Shown here piece by piece: positions 11,854 to 20,056 of a stretch of DNA of 37,767 bases. Position numbers and translations under genes: made by a program. The notes under the pieces are model-generated. The model did no database searches, was not told the origin of the DNA, and saw nothing but the letters and a program-made list of their open reading frames with translations. The stretch's first letter is position 1; each line of letters opens with the position of its first letter. Source of the DNA: Azohydromonas caseinilytica (GTDB lineage Bacteria > Pseudomonadota > Gammaproteobacteria > Burkholderiales > Burkholderiaceae_C); the NCBI RefSeq assembly GCF_012927045.1, contig NZ_JABBFW010000041.1, positions 1-37,767 on the forward strand. The letters are read 5' to 3'.

Positions 11854-11979
11854 CTTCCGGCTGCTTCGTTATTGGAATGAAGGCAGTCTAGGAGCCCCCC
11901 TTTGGCGGCGACAACGACGCTTTCTGCTGCTGCTTATGCGCGGAAATCCAATGCTGCCGGCTCCCCGTGCCGGGTGCCG

Positions 11980-13047
11980 TCAGCGCCGCGCCTCCAGGAT
12001 CAGGTTGAACGGCGTCTGCGCCGCGCGCCGGAAGTGCGTGAACCCGGCCTTGCGGAACACCTCGCGCAGCCGCGCCTCGCCGGCCTGCGCGCCCAGCACC
12101 AGCTTGCCGCCTTCGGAAATGGCATGCGCGCAGCACATGGTGGTCGAGGCCGAGTAGTACAGCCGCGCCACGGTGTCGGGTTGGCCGTCGAAGCGGTCGG
12201 GCGCGAAGGGCTCCACCAGCATCACCGTGCCACCGGGCGCCAGCACCTCGGCCGCGTACTGCGCCGCGGCCACCGGATCGCCCATGTCGTGCAGGCAGTC
12301 GAAGAAGCAGATCAGTCCGAAGTGCCGGTTGGGATAGCCGACGGCGCGGGCGACTGCGAAGCTCGCCTGCCCGGCCACGCCGGCCGCGGCCGCGTTGCGC
12401 CGGGCCGCGGCGATGGAGTCCGCGTGCACGTCGAAGCCGAAGAAGCGCGACCGTGGAAAGGCCTGCGCCATCAGCACGGTGGAGTGGCCATGGCCGCAGC
12501 CCACGTCCGCCACCGCGATGCCGGCCTGCAGCTGCGCCACCACCCCTTCCAGCGCGGGCAGCCATTGCGGCACCAGGCAGGCCTTGTAGCCGTTGCGGTA
12601 GAAGGCCGCCACGCCGCAGGCCAGCCGCCCGTCGTGCTCGCCCCAGGCCAGGCCCTGGCCGGTGCGGAAGGTCTCCAGCGACTTCTCCTCATCCGCCCAC
12701 ATGGATGCCGGCACCTGCCACGCGTGCGGGATGAACACCGGGCTGTCCTCATCGGCCAGCACCAGCGCCTGCTCGGGCAGGAGCTCATAGCTGGCGCTGG
12801 CCGCGTGGTATTGCACGTAGCCGCTGGCCGCCTGCGCGTTGAGCCATTCGTGCACGTAGCGCTCGGCGCAGCCGCTGCGCGCGGCCAGTTCCCCGGCGCT
12901 GAGCGGGCCGGCGCCGGCCATGGCCTTGTACAGCCCCAGGCGGTGGCCCAGGCTGACCATCACGCCGCCGTAGGCGGAGGCGAGGTCTTCGATGGCGCGC
13001 GTGACGAAGGCGTCCAGCCGGGCCTGGTCGATCGTGGCGGTGTCCAT
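11980..13047 (-). CDS. Winged-helix class I SAM methyltransferase (Rv2258c-like)
   Basis: 355 residues. An N-terminal winged-helix dimerisation domain (about 30-110, LSAGELAARSGCAERYVHEWL) precedes a Rossmann methyltransferase domain with SAM motif I VADVGCGHGHSTVLMAQ, acidic strand FFGFDVHADS, and FDCLHDMGDP. The arrangement resembles Rv2258c-type and other small-molecule O-/S-methyltransferases. The start at 13047 is chosen because AAGGAG lies 7 bases upstream; the frame stays open 21 bases further. It is divergent from a GlxA-family regulator and sits 126 bp upstream of the DszC-like gene on the same strand, so it may share regulation with the organosulfur cluster. Substrate not determined. 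Confidence 0.85.
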   Translation of the reverse strand: MDTATIDQARLDAFVTRAIEDLASAYGGVMVSLGHRLGLYKAMAGAGPLSAGELAARSGCAERYVHEWLNAQAASGYVQYHAASASYELLPEQALVLADEDSPVFIPHAWQVPASMWADEEKSLETFRTGQGLAWGEHDGRLACGVAAFYRNGYKACLVPQWLPALEGVVAQLQAGIAVADVGCGHGHSTVLMAQAFPRSRFFGFDVHADSIAAARRNAAAAGVAGQASFAVARAVGYPNRHFGLICFFDCLHDMGDPVAAAQYAAEVLAPGGTVMLVEPFAPDRFDGQPDTVARLYYSASTTMCCAHAISEGGKLVLGAQAGEARLREVFRKAGFTHFRRAAQTPFNLILEARR

Positions 13048-13192
13048 GGTGTCGCTCCTTGTTCGCATCCACTACAGCGGGATCGTGGCGTCCATGGTGG
13101 CGGCCGGCGCCGCCCGGGCGAAGAGCCGAAATCGCCCTGAACCGGTCCGTTCGTGCCACAGTGCAGCCGCTGTGCCGAGGAGGAACACCGCC

Positions 13193-14224
13193 ATGCACCG
13201 AGCCAGCGCCCCTGCCGCACCGGCGGCCCGCCATGTCAGCCTGGTGGCCCTGCCCGAGGCCGCCGCGTCCACGCTGTTCGGCCTCTACGATGTCCTGAAC
13301 GCCTTCGCGCTGATGGGCCTTGCCGCCCCGGGCACGCCGGCGCCGTTCCAGGCCGAGATCGTGGGCGAGGCGGCCGGAGCGCTGACGCTGGCCAGCGGCG
13401 TCCCGGTGCAGGTGCAGCGCGGCATCGAGGACATCGCGGCCACCGACATCGTGATCGTGCCGTCCGTGGTGCTGCCGCCTCAGGGCTGGCCCGCGGGACG
13501 CCATCCCGGCCTGGTGGCCTGGGCCCGCGCCATGCATGCGCGCGGCGCCCTGCTGTGCTCGGCCTGCTCGGGCATCTTCCTGCTGGCCGAGACGGGCCTC
13601 TTCGACGGCCGGGACGTCACCGTGCACTTCAACTACGCCCACAGCTTCACGGCCACGTACCCGGGCGTGCCGGCGCACCCCGAGCGCGTGCTGGTGATCT
13701 CGGGCCTGCGCGAGGAGCTGATCACCTCGGGCGCCTCCACCACCTGGCACGACATGGTGCTGTACCTCATCGCCCGCCACGCCGGTGCGACCGCCGCGCA
13801 ACAGGTGGCGCGGCTGTTCGCGCTGCAATGGCACCAGGACGGGCTCACGCCCTACATGGTGTTCGAAGGGCGCAGTGACCATGGCGATGCTGAGATAGGG
13901 CAGGCACAGCAGTGGTTGAGCACGCACTTCTCGGTGGCCAACCCGGTGGAGGAAATGATCAAGCGCTCGAAGCTGGCCGAGCGCACCTTCAAGCGCCGCT
14001 TCGCCAGCGCCACCGGCCTGACGCCCATCGCCTACGTGCAGCGCCTGCGCATCGAGGACGCCAAGCGGCGGCTGGAGCGAACCGACGCCTCGGTGGACGA
14101 GATCAGCTGGCGCGTCGGCTATGAGGACGCGGCCTTCTTCCGCCGCCTGTTCAAGCGCACCACGGGCCTGGCGCCGGGCGCCTATCGCAAGCGCTTCAGC
14201 ATTCCCGACTTCGCCCGTCCATAG
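13193..14224 (+). CDS. GlxA-family transcriptional regulator (DJ-1/PfpI plus AraC HTH)
   Basis: 343 residues. The N-terminal part (about 12-190) is a class I glutamine-amidotransferase-like (DJ-1/PfpI) domain with the nucleophile-elbow sequence CSACSGIFLLAETGLFDG. The C-terminal part (about 235-335) is an AraC-type double helix-turn-helix (KLAERTFKRRFASATGLTPI, then DEISWRVGYEDAAFFRRLFK). Members include regulators of choline, carnitine and arginine catabolism; the N-domain usually senses a ligand rather than acting as an enzyme. The start at 13193 follows GAGGAGGAAC; the frame is open further upstream. Its divergence from the methyltransferase at 145 bp suggests control of that gene. Confidence 0.9.
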   Translation: MHRASAPAAPAARHVSLVALPEAAASTLFGLYDVLNAFALMGLAAPGTPAPFQAEIVGEAAGALTLASGVPVQVQRGIEDIAATDIVIVPSVVLPPQGWPAGRHPGLVAWARAMHARGALLCSACSGIFLLAETGLFDGRDVTVHFNYAHSFTATYPGVPAHPERVLVISGLREELITSGASTTWHDMVLYLIARHAGATAAQQVARLFALQWHQDGLTPYMVFEGRSDHGDAEIGQAQQWLSTHFSVANPVEEMIKRSKLAERTFKRRFASATGLTPIAYVQRLRIEDAKRRLERTDASVDEISWRVGYEDAAFFRRLFKRTTGLAPGAYRKRFSIPDFARP

Positions 14225-14331
14225 CCGGGCATCACCGGACCCGGTTGCTGGGAGATCACGCCGCCGACCAAGGGCGGTGCGGCTTGCCTGGGACAATCGG
14301 CGTGTTGCCTCACCCCATCGGAGCGTCCATC

Positions 14332-14595
14332 GTGCGCGACCAGCCGGATGCCCAGCCCACCTGCTCGCCTTCCTTCCGCCTTGCCCTGGCGCTTGCCGCG
14401 GCAGCGCTCGTGTTCACCATCGTCTGGCTGCGCGCGGGGGCCTTCGACTTGGCTGTCGGGCTGGAGACGGCCGCGGTGGCCGGTGTCACGGGCCTGCTCG
14501 CCTACTGGCTGGCGGACCGCTTTCTCTTGCTGTTCGTGGTGGGCATGGCGGTACTGCTCGTGCTGCTGGCGCTGTTCGGGATCTGGTTCGCATGA
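14332..14595 (+). CDS. Small three-helix membrane protein, unknown
   Basis: Unrecognised protein of 87 residues with a hydrophilic N-terminal tail of about 14 residues and three predicted membrane segments (roughly 16-36, 40-60 and 65-86). I chose the GTG at 14332 because GGAG lies 8 bases upstream; the open frame reaches back to 14245. Its stop overlaps the ferredoxin ATG (ATGA), which supports translation and coupling. Whether it anchors or partners the ferredoxin is not known. Confidence 0.6.
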   Translation: MRDQPDAQPTCSPSFRLALALAAAALVFTIVWLRAGAFDLAVGLETAAVAGVTGLLAYWLADRFLLLFVVGMAVLLVLLALFGIWFA

Positions 14596-14867
14596 CCTTC
14601 GCCGTCACAGAAAGCTGCCAGGGGTGCAAGGACACGGCCTGCGTCGCACCCTGCCCGATGGGGTGCTTCCTTGAAGGCCCGGACGTGCTGGCCATCGAGC
14701 CGACGGAATGCATCGACTGCGCCATGTGCGTGGCCGAGTGCCCGGTGGATGCCATTCGCGCCGACGTGGAATTGACCTCGGCGCAGCAGGCTTTCGTCGA
14801 ACAGAGCCTGCAGCGCTCACGCGCGGCCGGCTGGCCACGCATTACCCGGCCCTTGGCCAAGGCATGA
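14592..14867 (+). CDS. Two-cluster (FdxA-like) ferredoxin
   Basis: 91-residue electron carrier. The first cysteine set is C9-x2-C12-x4-C17-x3-CP, the spacing seen in the 3Fe-4S half of 7Fe FdxA ferredoxins. The second is CIDCAMCVAECP, a standard 4Fe-4S ligand set. The stretch FLEGPDVLAIEPTECIDC closely resembles FdxA. The start ATG overlaps the stop of the upstream membrane-protein gene. A GC hairpin follows the stop. It is a cytoplasmic low-potential electron carrier; no partner oxidoreductase is adjacent. Confidence 0.9.
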   Translation: MTFAVTESCQGCKDTACVAPCPMGCFLEGPDVLAIEPTECIDCAMCVAECPVDAIRADVELTSAQQAFVEQSLQRSRAAGWPRITRPLAKA

Positions 14868-14897
14868 GCCCGGGCGCCCGGGCAGGCCGCCCGGGCT
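14867..14897 (+). terminator. GC hairpin after the ferredoxin gene
   Basis: AGCCCGGGCG and CGCCCGGGCT form a perfect 10-bp stem with an 11-base loop beginning at the ferredoxin stop codon. No T-tract follows, so it may end transcription with help or protect the mRNA 3' end. Confidence 0.5.
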
Positions 14898-15127
14898 GTC
14901 GTGATGTCCGCCAGCGCACCCAGCAGCCGCCGAGTTTTTCGTTTCCGGGGCCCGCCATGCCGTGGCCGCCTCCTGCCCGTAGCGAAGTCCGGACTGTGCC
15001 GCATGAAGATGCCCGCGCAACCACAGACGGCGCAGCACTCCGGCTGCGACGGCGGCACGCCACCGCAATGATGCGCGCGCCGTCCTGACCCGGGCCTGCG
15101 CCCCACGACCCCGGGACTCCGCCGGGG

Positions 15128-15143
15128 CGGCACGCCCCTTGCC
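15128..15143 (+). promoter_or_regulatory. Sigma-54-like promoter of the NAGGN operon
   Basis: CGGCACG-CCCC-TTGCC matches the RpoN consensus TGGCACG-N4-TTGCW at every core position, including the -24 GG (15129-15130) and -12 GC (15141-15142); only the flanking T and final W differ. Transcription would begin near 15153, about 60 bp before the asnO start. A need for an enhancer-binding activator would follow; none is encoded nearby. The motif overlaps the left arm of the nested stem, so the two readings compete. Confidence 0.5.
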
Positions 15144-15202
15144 CTAGGTGGTGGCTCAAGGGCCGATGTCTCGGCCCGCAACGACGACACCACAGCAAGG
15201 GG
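15135..15202 (+). promoter_or_regulatory. Nested inverted repeats reaching the asnO ribosome binding site
   Basis: Three concentric stems are visible. CCCCTTGC (15135-15142) pairs with GCAAGGGG (15195-15202), GTGGTG (15148-15153) with CACCAC (15188-15193), and GGGCCGA (15160-15166) with TCGGCCC (15171-15177) around TGTC. The right basal arm contains the AAGGGG Shine-Dalgarno sequence 10 bases before the ATG at 15213. If transcribed from upstream of 15135, the RNA could hide the ribosome binding site. If the sigma-54 start is used, only the inner parts exist in the transcript. Confidence 0.45.
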
Positions 15203-15212
15203 AACGATTTCA

Positions 15213-16994
15213 ATGTGCGGCATTGCAGGTGAGCTTCGCTTCGACGACACGGTCGCCGACGTGCGCGCCGTGTTGGCGATGACGGAGGCGCAGTCGCGCC
15301 GCGGGCCGGACAGCGAGGGCGTGTTCGGCATCGGCCCGCGCTGCTTCGGCCACCGGCGGCTGAGCATCATGGACCTGAGCCGGCGCGGCCATCAGCCTTT
15401 CGTGGACAACACGCTGGGCCTGGGCCTGGTCTTCAACGGCGCGATCTACAACCACCACGAGCTGCGCGAGGAGCTGGGCGCGCAGGGCTACACCTTTTCC
15501 TCCACCGGCGACACCGAGGTCATCCTCAAGGCCTGGCATGCCTGGGGACCGCGCGCGCTGGAGCGGCTGCAGGGCATGTTCGCCTTCGCGCTGTGGGAGC
15601 GCGACAGCGGCATGACCTACCTGGCGCGCGACCGCCTGGGCATCAAGCCGCTCTATTACACGCTCGACGAGCAGCGGTTGCGCTTTGCCTCGGCGCTGCC
15701 GGCGCTGCTGGCCGCCGGCGACGTGGACACCACGATCGACCCGGCCGCGCTGCACCACTACCTGTCCTTCCATGCCGTGGTGCCGGCGCCGCTGACCATG
15801 CTGCGCGGCGTGCGCAAGCTGCCGCCGGGACACTGGATGGCGGTGCATCCCAACGGCCGCTGCGATCTCCACAGTTGGTGGCGGCTGGACTTCACGCGCA
15901 CGGAGGAGGACGAGCGGCGCTCCTTCGGGGACTGGAAAGAAATGGTGCTGCAGGCCCTGCGCCGCGCCGTCGAGCGGCGCCTGGTGGCCGACGTGCCGGT
16001 GGGCGTGCTGCTGTCGGGCGGGCTGGATTCGAGCCTGATCACGGGGCTGCTGGCCGAGGCCGGCACGCAGGGGCTGCGCACCTACTCCATCGGCTTCGAG
16101 GCGGTGGACCGCGAGCCCGGCGACGAGTTCAAGTATTCCGACCTCATTGCCCGCCACTACGGCACCGTGCACGAGAAGCTGCACGTGCCCGCGGCCGACC
16201 TGCTGCGCAGCCTGCCCGATGCCATCGCGGCCATGGCCGAGCCCATGGTCAGCCACGACTGCGTGGCCTTCTACCTGCTGTCGCAGGCGGTGTCGCAGCA
16301 CAGCCGCGTGGTGCAGAGCGGGCAGGGCGCCGACGAGGTTTTTGGCGGCTACCACTGGTACCCGCCGCTGGCCCAGCTCGATGATCCGGATCGCAGCGTG
16401 GACGCCTACCGCGCGGTGTTCTTCGACCGAGACCACGACGAGATGCGCACGCTGCTGCAGCCGCAGTGGCTGAGCGAAGACTTCAGCCAGCGCTTCGTCA
16501 GCCACCATTTCGCGCAGCCCGGGGCCACCAGCGCCATCGACCGCGCACTGCGGCTGGACACCACGGTCATGCTGGTGGACGACCCGGTCAAGCGCGTGGA
16601 CAACATGACCATGGCCTTCGGGCTGGAAGCGCGCGTGCCCTTCCTCGACCACGAGCTGGTGGAGCTCGCCGCGCGCATCCCGGCGCGGCACAAGATCGCC
16701 GAGGGCGGCAAGCATGTGCTCAAGGAGGCTGCGCGCGCCGTCATCCCGGCCGAGGTCATCGACCGGCCCAAGGGCTACTTCCCGGTGCCGGCGCTCAAGT
16801 ACCTGCGCGGCGAGTTCCTGGACTTCGTGCATGGCGCGCTCGACAGCGACGCGGCGCGCGGCCGCGGCCTGTTCCGGCCCGAGGCCATCGCGCAGATGTT
16901 CGAGGCGCCCGACCAGCACATCACCCGCCTGGGCGGCTCCAAGCTCTGGCAGGCCGCGCTGCTGGAGGCCTGGCTGCAGAGCCACGGCATCTGA
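15213..16994 (+). CDS. asnO: N-acetylglutaminylglutamine amidotransferase (NAGGN synthesis)
   Basis: 593-residue asparagine-synthetase-type amidotransferase. Cys2 (MCGIAGE) is the N-terminal glutaminase nucleophile, with RRGPDSEG and FNGAIYNH in the same domain. The synthetase domain has the PP-loop SGGLDSSL near residue 268 and the late GLEARVPFLDHELVEL. Its place directly before the ngg synthetase and the M42 peptidase identifies it as the enzyme that amidates N-acetylglutaminylglutamine to the osmolyte NAGGN, as established for Sinorhizobium and Pseudomonas. The next gene follows after 38 bp. The AAGGGG ribosome binding site may be occluded by upstream pairing. Confidence 0.92.
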   Translation: MCGIAGELRFDDTVADVRAVLAMTEAQSRRGPDSEGVFGIGPRCFGHRRLSIMDLSRRGHQPFVDNTLGLGLVFNGAIYNHHELREELGAQGYTFSSTGDTEVILKAWHAWGPRALERLQGMFAFALWERDSGMTYLARDRLGIKPLYYTLDEQRLRFASALPALLAAGDVDTTIDPAALHHYLSFHAVVPAPLTMLRGVRKLPPGHWMAVHPNGRCDLHSWWRLDFTRTEEDERRSFGDWKEMVLQALRRAVERRLVADVPVGVLLSGGLDSSLITGLLAEAGTQGLRTYSIGFEAVDREPGDEFKYSDLIARHYGTVHEKLHVPAADLLRSLPDAIAAMAEPMVSHDCVAFYLLSQAVSQHSRVVQSGQGADEVFGGYHWYPPLAQLDDPDRSVDAYRAVFFDRDHDEMRTLLQPQWLSEDFSQRFVSHHFAQPGATSAIDRALRLDTTVMLVDDPVKRVDNMTMAFGLEARVPFLDHELVELAARIPARHKIAEGGKHVLKEAARAVIPAEVIDRPKGYFPVPALKYLRGEFLDFVHGALDSDAARGRGLFRPEAIAQMFEAPDQHITRLGGSKLWQAALLEAWLQSHGI

Positions 16995-17032
16995 CCTATC
17001 CAAGCAATCCAACAATTCCTGGGGAACCGACC

Positions 17033-18778
17033 ATGACTCCGTTGCACCGTCAACCCGGCTCGCAGCCGGCGGCCACGCCCACGGCACTGCATTCGCTCGA
17101 CCTCAACAGCGAGGCGCTGCACTTCGACCCCGACCGGCGCGGGCCGGTCAATGCCTGGGTGGACTGCGGCTGGGGCCGGCTGCTGTTCGGGCCGTCCTTC
17201 GATTCCACCGCTGCGCTGGCGCAGACGCTGCTGCAGGAGGCGCCGAACCGGCGCGACATCGCGCTCTACGTCGAGTCGCCGCAGCTGGTGCTGGCCGAGG
17301 CGCCCAATGAGCTGTTCCTCGACCCCTCGCTGCTGTTCCGCCGCCCGCTCGATGCTGGCGAGGCGGTGCAGGAACTGCCGCCGGGCATCGCGATCCGGCC
17401 GCTGGCCACGCGCGCCGACATCGCCGCCATCAACCGCCTCTACCGCATGCGCGGCATGGTGCCGCTGGACCCGGCCGTGGTCTGGGTGCGGCATCGCGAG
17501 GAGGCCTTCACGTACATGGTGGCCGAGGACGAGCGCAGCGGCGACGTGGTGGGCACGGTGCTGGGCCTGGACCATGTGCAGGCCTTCGGCGACGCGCATG
17601 GCGGCTCCAGCCTGTGGTGCCTGGCCGTCGATCCGCAGAGCCGCGTCGGCGGCGTGGGCCAGGCGCTGGTGCGCCACATCATCGGCCACTTCGCGCAGCG
17701 CGGGCGCCGCTTCCTGGACCTGTCGGTGATGCACGACAACGGCCCGGCCATCGCGCTGTACGAGAAGCTGGGCTTCGCGCCGGTGACGGGCTTCGTGGTC
17801 AAGCGCAAGAACGCCATCAACCAGCGCCTGTTCGACGGCAACACCGACATCGCCGGGCTCAACATCTATGCCCGGCTGATCGTGAACGAGGCCCGGCGCC
17901 GCGGCATCGGCGTGGACGTGATCGACGCCCCGGCGGGCATCTTCAAGCTGCGCCATTTCGGCAACGAGATCCTGTGCCGCGAGTCGCTGACCGACCTCAC
18001 CGGCGGCGTGGCGATGACGTGGTGCCAGGACAAGCAGCTCACGCTGCGCCGCCTGGCCAGCGTGGGGCTGCGCGTGCCGCAGCAGCAGCCCGCCGGCAGC
18101 GCCGAGGACAACGCCGCCTTCCTGCGCGCGCAGGGCTCGGTCGTGGTCAAGCCCGCGCTGGGCGAGCAGGGGCGCGGCATCAGCGTGGATATCCGCGACG
18201 AGGCCGCGCTGGCGCAGGCCGTCGAGCGCGCGGCGCGCGAGGGCGGGCCGGTGGTGCTGGAAGAGTTCTGCCAGGGGCAGGATTTGCGCATCGTCGTCAT
18301 CGGCTACCGCACGGTGGCGGCGGCGATCCGGCGCCCGGCCGAGGTGCTGGGCGACGGCCGCTCCACGGTGCGCGAGCTCATCGAGCGCCAGAGCGCCCGC
18401 CGGGCCGCGGCCACCAGCGGCGAGAGCCGCATCCCCATGGATGGCGAGACCGAGCGCTGCCTGGCCGACCAGGGTCTCAGCTGGGACAGCGTGCTGCCCG
18501 AGGGGCAGGCGCTGCAGGTGCGCAAGACCGCCAACCTGCACACCGGCGGCACCATCCACGACGTGACGCCGCAGTTGCACCCGCAACTGCGCGAGGCGGC
18601 CGAGGCGGCGGCGCGCGCGCTGCGCATCCCGGTGGTGGGGCTGGACTTCCTGGTGCCCTCGCCGCAGCAGCCCGAGCACGTGATCATCGAGGCCAACGAG
18701 CGCCCGGGCCTGGCCAACCACGAGCCGCAGCCCACCGTGGAGCGCTTCGTGGACCTGCTGTTCCCGGAGACGGTCTGA
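17033..18778 (+). CDS. ngg: N-acetylglutaminylglutamine synthetase (GNAT plus ATP-grasp)
   Basis: 581 residues. The N-terminal half has a GNAT acetyltransferase domain (about 118-270, CLAVDPQSRVGGVGQALVRH then NGPAIALYEKLGFAPVTGF). The C-terminal half (about 290-581) is an ATP-grasp ligase (VVKPALGEQGRGISVDI, VVLEEFCQGQDLRIVVI, EANERPGLANHEPQP). It is thought to acetylate glutamine and ligate a second glutamine, giving the precursor amidated by AsnO. The start ATG at 17033 gives the residue pattern expected at the N-terminus. The stop overlaps the M42 peptidase start (TGATG). Cytoplasmic; part of the osmotic-stress response. Confidence 0.93.
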   Translation: MTPLHRQPGSQPAATPTALHSLDLNSEALHFDPDRRGPVNAWVDCGWGRLLFGPSFDSTAALAQTLLQEAPNRRDIALYVESPQLVLAEAPNELFLDPSLLFRRPLDAGEAVQELPPGIAIRPLATRADIAAINRLYRMRGMVPLDPAVVWVRHREEAFTYMVAEDERSGDVVGTVLGLDHVQAFGDAHGGSSLWCLAVDPQSRVGGVGQALVRHIIGHFAQRGRRFLDLSVMHDNGPAIALYEKLGFAPVTGFVVKRKNAINQRLFDGNTDIAGLNIYARLIVNEARRRGIGVDVIDAPAGIFKLRHFGNEILCRESLTDLTGGVAMTWCQDKQLTLRRLASVGLRVPQQQPAGSAEDNAAFLRAQGSVVVKPALGEQGRGISVDIRDEAALAQAVERAAREGGPVVLEEFCQGQDLRIVVIGYRTVAAAIRRPAEVLGDGRSTVRELIERQSARRAAATSGESRIPMDGETERCLADQGLSWDSVLPEGQALQVRKTANLHTGGTIHDVTPQLHPQLREAAEAAARALRIPVVGLDFLVPSPQQPEHVIIEANERPGLANHEPQPTVERFVDLLFPETV

Positions 18779-20010
18779 TGAGCGAGGGACCGCGCCTGCT
18801 GCCCATCGACGCCACGCGCCTCATCGACACGCTGCTGGAGCTGCTGGCCATTCCCAGCCCGGCCGGGCTGACCGACGGGATCGTGCACTACACCGGCGCG
18901 CGGCTCGACGCCATCGGCATCCCCTACGAGCTCACGCGCCGCGGCACCCTCCGCGCGCTGCTGCGGCGCAACCTGCCCGAGCGCCGGCGCCAGAACCCGT
19001 CCTGCGCCATCGTGGCGCACCTGGACACGCTGGGCGCGATGGTGCGCGAGGTCAAGGCCAACGGCCGGCTCTCCATTGCGCCCATCGGCACCTGGTCCAG
19101 CCGCTGGGCCGAGGGCGGGCGCGTCACCGTCTTCACCGAGAACGCACGCTACCGCGGCTCGGTGCTGCCGCTGATGGCTTCGGGCCATGTCTACAACGAA
19201 GCCATCGACAGCCAGCCCGTCAGCTGGGACCAGCTGGAGCTGCGCGTGGACGAGCGCATCGCCTCGGCCGCCGACGTGGCGAAGCTGGGCATCCAGGTCG
19301 GCGACTTCGTGGCCTTCGACGCGCAGCCGGAGGTGCTGGACAACGGCTACATCGTCTCGCGCTACCTCGACGACAAGGCCGGCGTGGCCGCGCTGCTGTG
19401 CGCGCTGGAGGCGGTGGTGAAGTCCGGCGTGCCGGTGCCCATGGACTGCCATGCCGTGTTCACCCTCACGGAGGAAGTGGGCTCCGGCGCGCGCGCCGTG
19501 ATCGAGGAGGACGTGAGCGAGGTCATCGGCGTGGACATCGGCCCCATCGCCGCCGGCCAGGGCGCGGGCGACGAGGGCGTGACCATCCCGCTGATGGACT
19601 CCGCCGGCCCGCACGACTACCACCTCACGCGGCGGCTGCTGGCGCTGTGCGCGCAGCACGGCATTCCCAGCCACCGCGACGTGTTCCGCTTCTACCACTC
19701 CGACGCCGGCGCGGCCGTGAGTGCGGGCGCGGACGTGCGCACCGCGCTGCTGTGCTTCGGCACCGACGCCACGCATGGGTACGAACGCACCCACTTGTCT
19801 TCGCTGGTGCACCTGGCGCAGCTGCTGGCGCTCTACATCCAGAGCGGTCCGACGCTGCGAGAGGACCGGCAGCGCCGGCTGGAGTCGGTGCAGGACTTCT
19901 CGCACCAGCTCGACGCCGATCAGCTCGCGCGCACCGACACCGTGTTGCCCGACCCGGGCGAGCTGGTCACGCGCACCGATCCAGAAACGCCGCCGCCGGA
20001 CAGGGCCTGA
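18778..20010 (+). CDS. NAGGN-system M42-family metallopeptidase
   Basis: 410-residue di-zinc aminopeptidase-fold protein of family M42 (FrvX/DAP2-like). Metal-ligand motifs are visible: AHLDTLG, YLDDKAGVAALL, the catalytic pair TEEVGSG, GVDIGP, and the final histidine in ATHGYERTH. This is the third gene of the conserved NAGGN operon and translationally coupled to ngg. It is presumed to degrade NAGGN or its precursor when osmolarity falls, but that is inferred from context. The C-terminal tail beyond residue about 380 is hydrophilic. It ends 46 bp from the convergent LysR gene. Confidence 0.9.
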   Translation: MSEGPRLLPIDATRLIDTLLELLAIPSPAGLTDGIVHYTGARLDAIGIPYELTRRGTLRALLRRNLPERRRQNPSCAIVAHLDTLGAMVREVKANGRLSIAPIGTWSSRWAEGGRVTVFTENARYRGSVLPLMASGHVYNEAIDSQPVSWDQLELRVDERIASAADVAKLGIQVGDFVAFDAQPEVLDNGYIVSRYLDDKAGVAALLCALEAVVKSGVPVPMDCHAVFTLTEEVGSGARAVIEEDVSEVIGVDIGPIAAGQGAGDEGVTIPLMDSAGPHDYHLTRRLLALCAQHGIPSHRDVFRFYHSDAGAAVSAGADVRTALLCFGTDATHGYERTHLSSLVHLAQLLALYIQSGPTLREDRQRRLESVQDFSHQLDADQLARTDTVLPDPGELVTRTDPETPPPDRA

Positions 20011-20056
20011 ATCGCCACGGCGGCCCGCCGCTCCGCTCGTTCGTTTGCGCCTTGGC

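Larger units (their letters stand above)
14868..15212. other. Leader region of the NAGGN operon
   Basis: A 345-bp gap. The first 30 bases form the ferredoxin hairpin. The middle (about 14900-15110) holds no gene or motif I can support. The last 85 bases hold the sigma-54-like motif and the nested inverted repeats described separately. Confidence 0.6.

Noticed and set aside
10513-11880. Plus-strand frame of 455 residues opposite the DszC-like gene
   Set aside because: It starts inside the palindromic repeat and has no family features; the minus-strand gene is clearly real.
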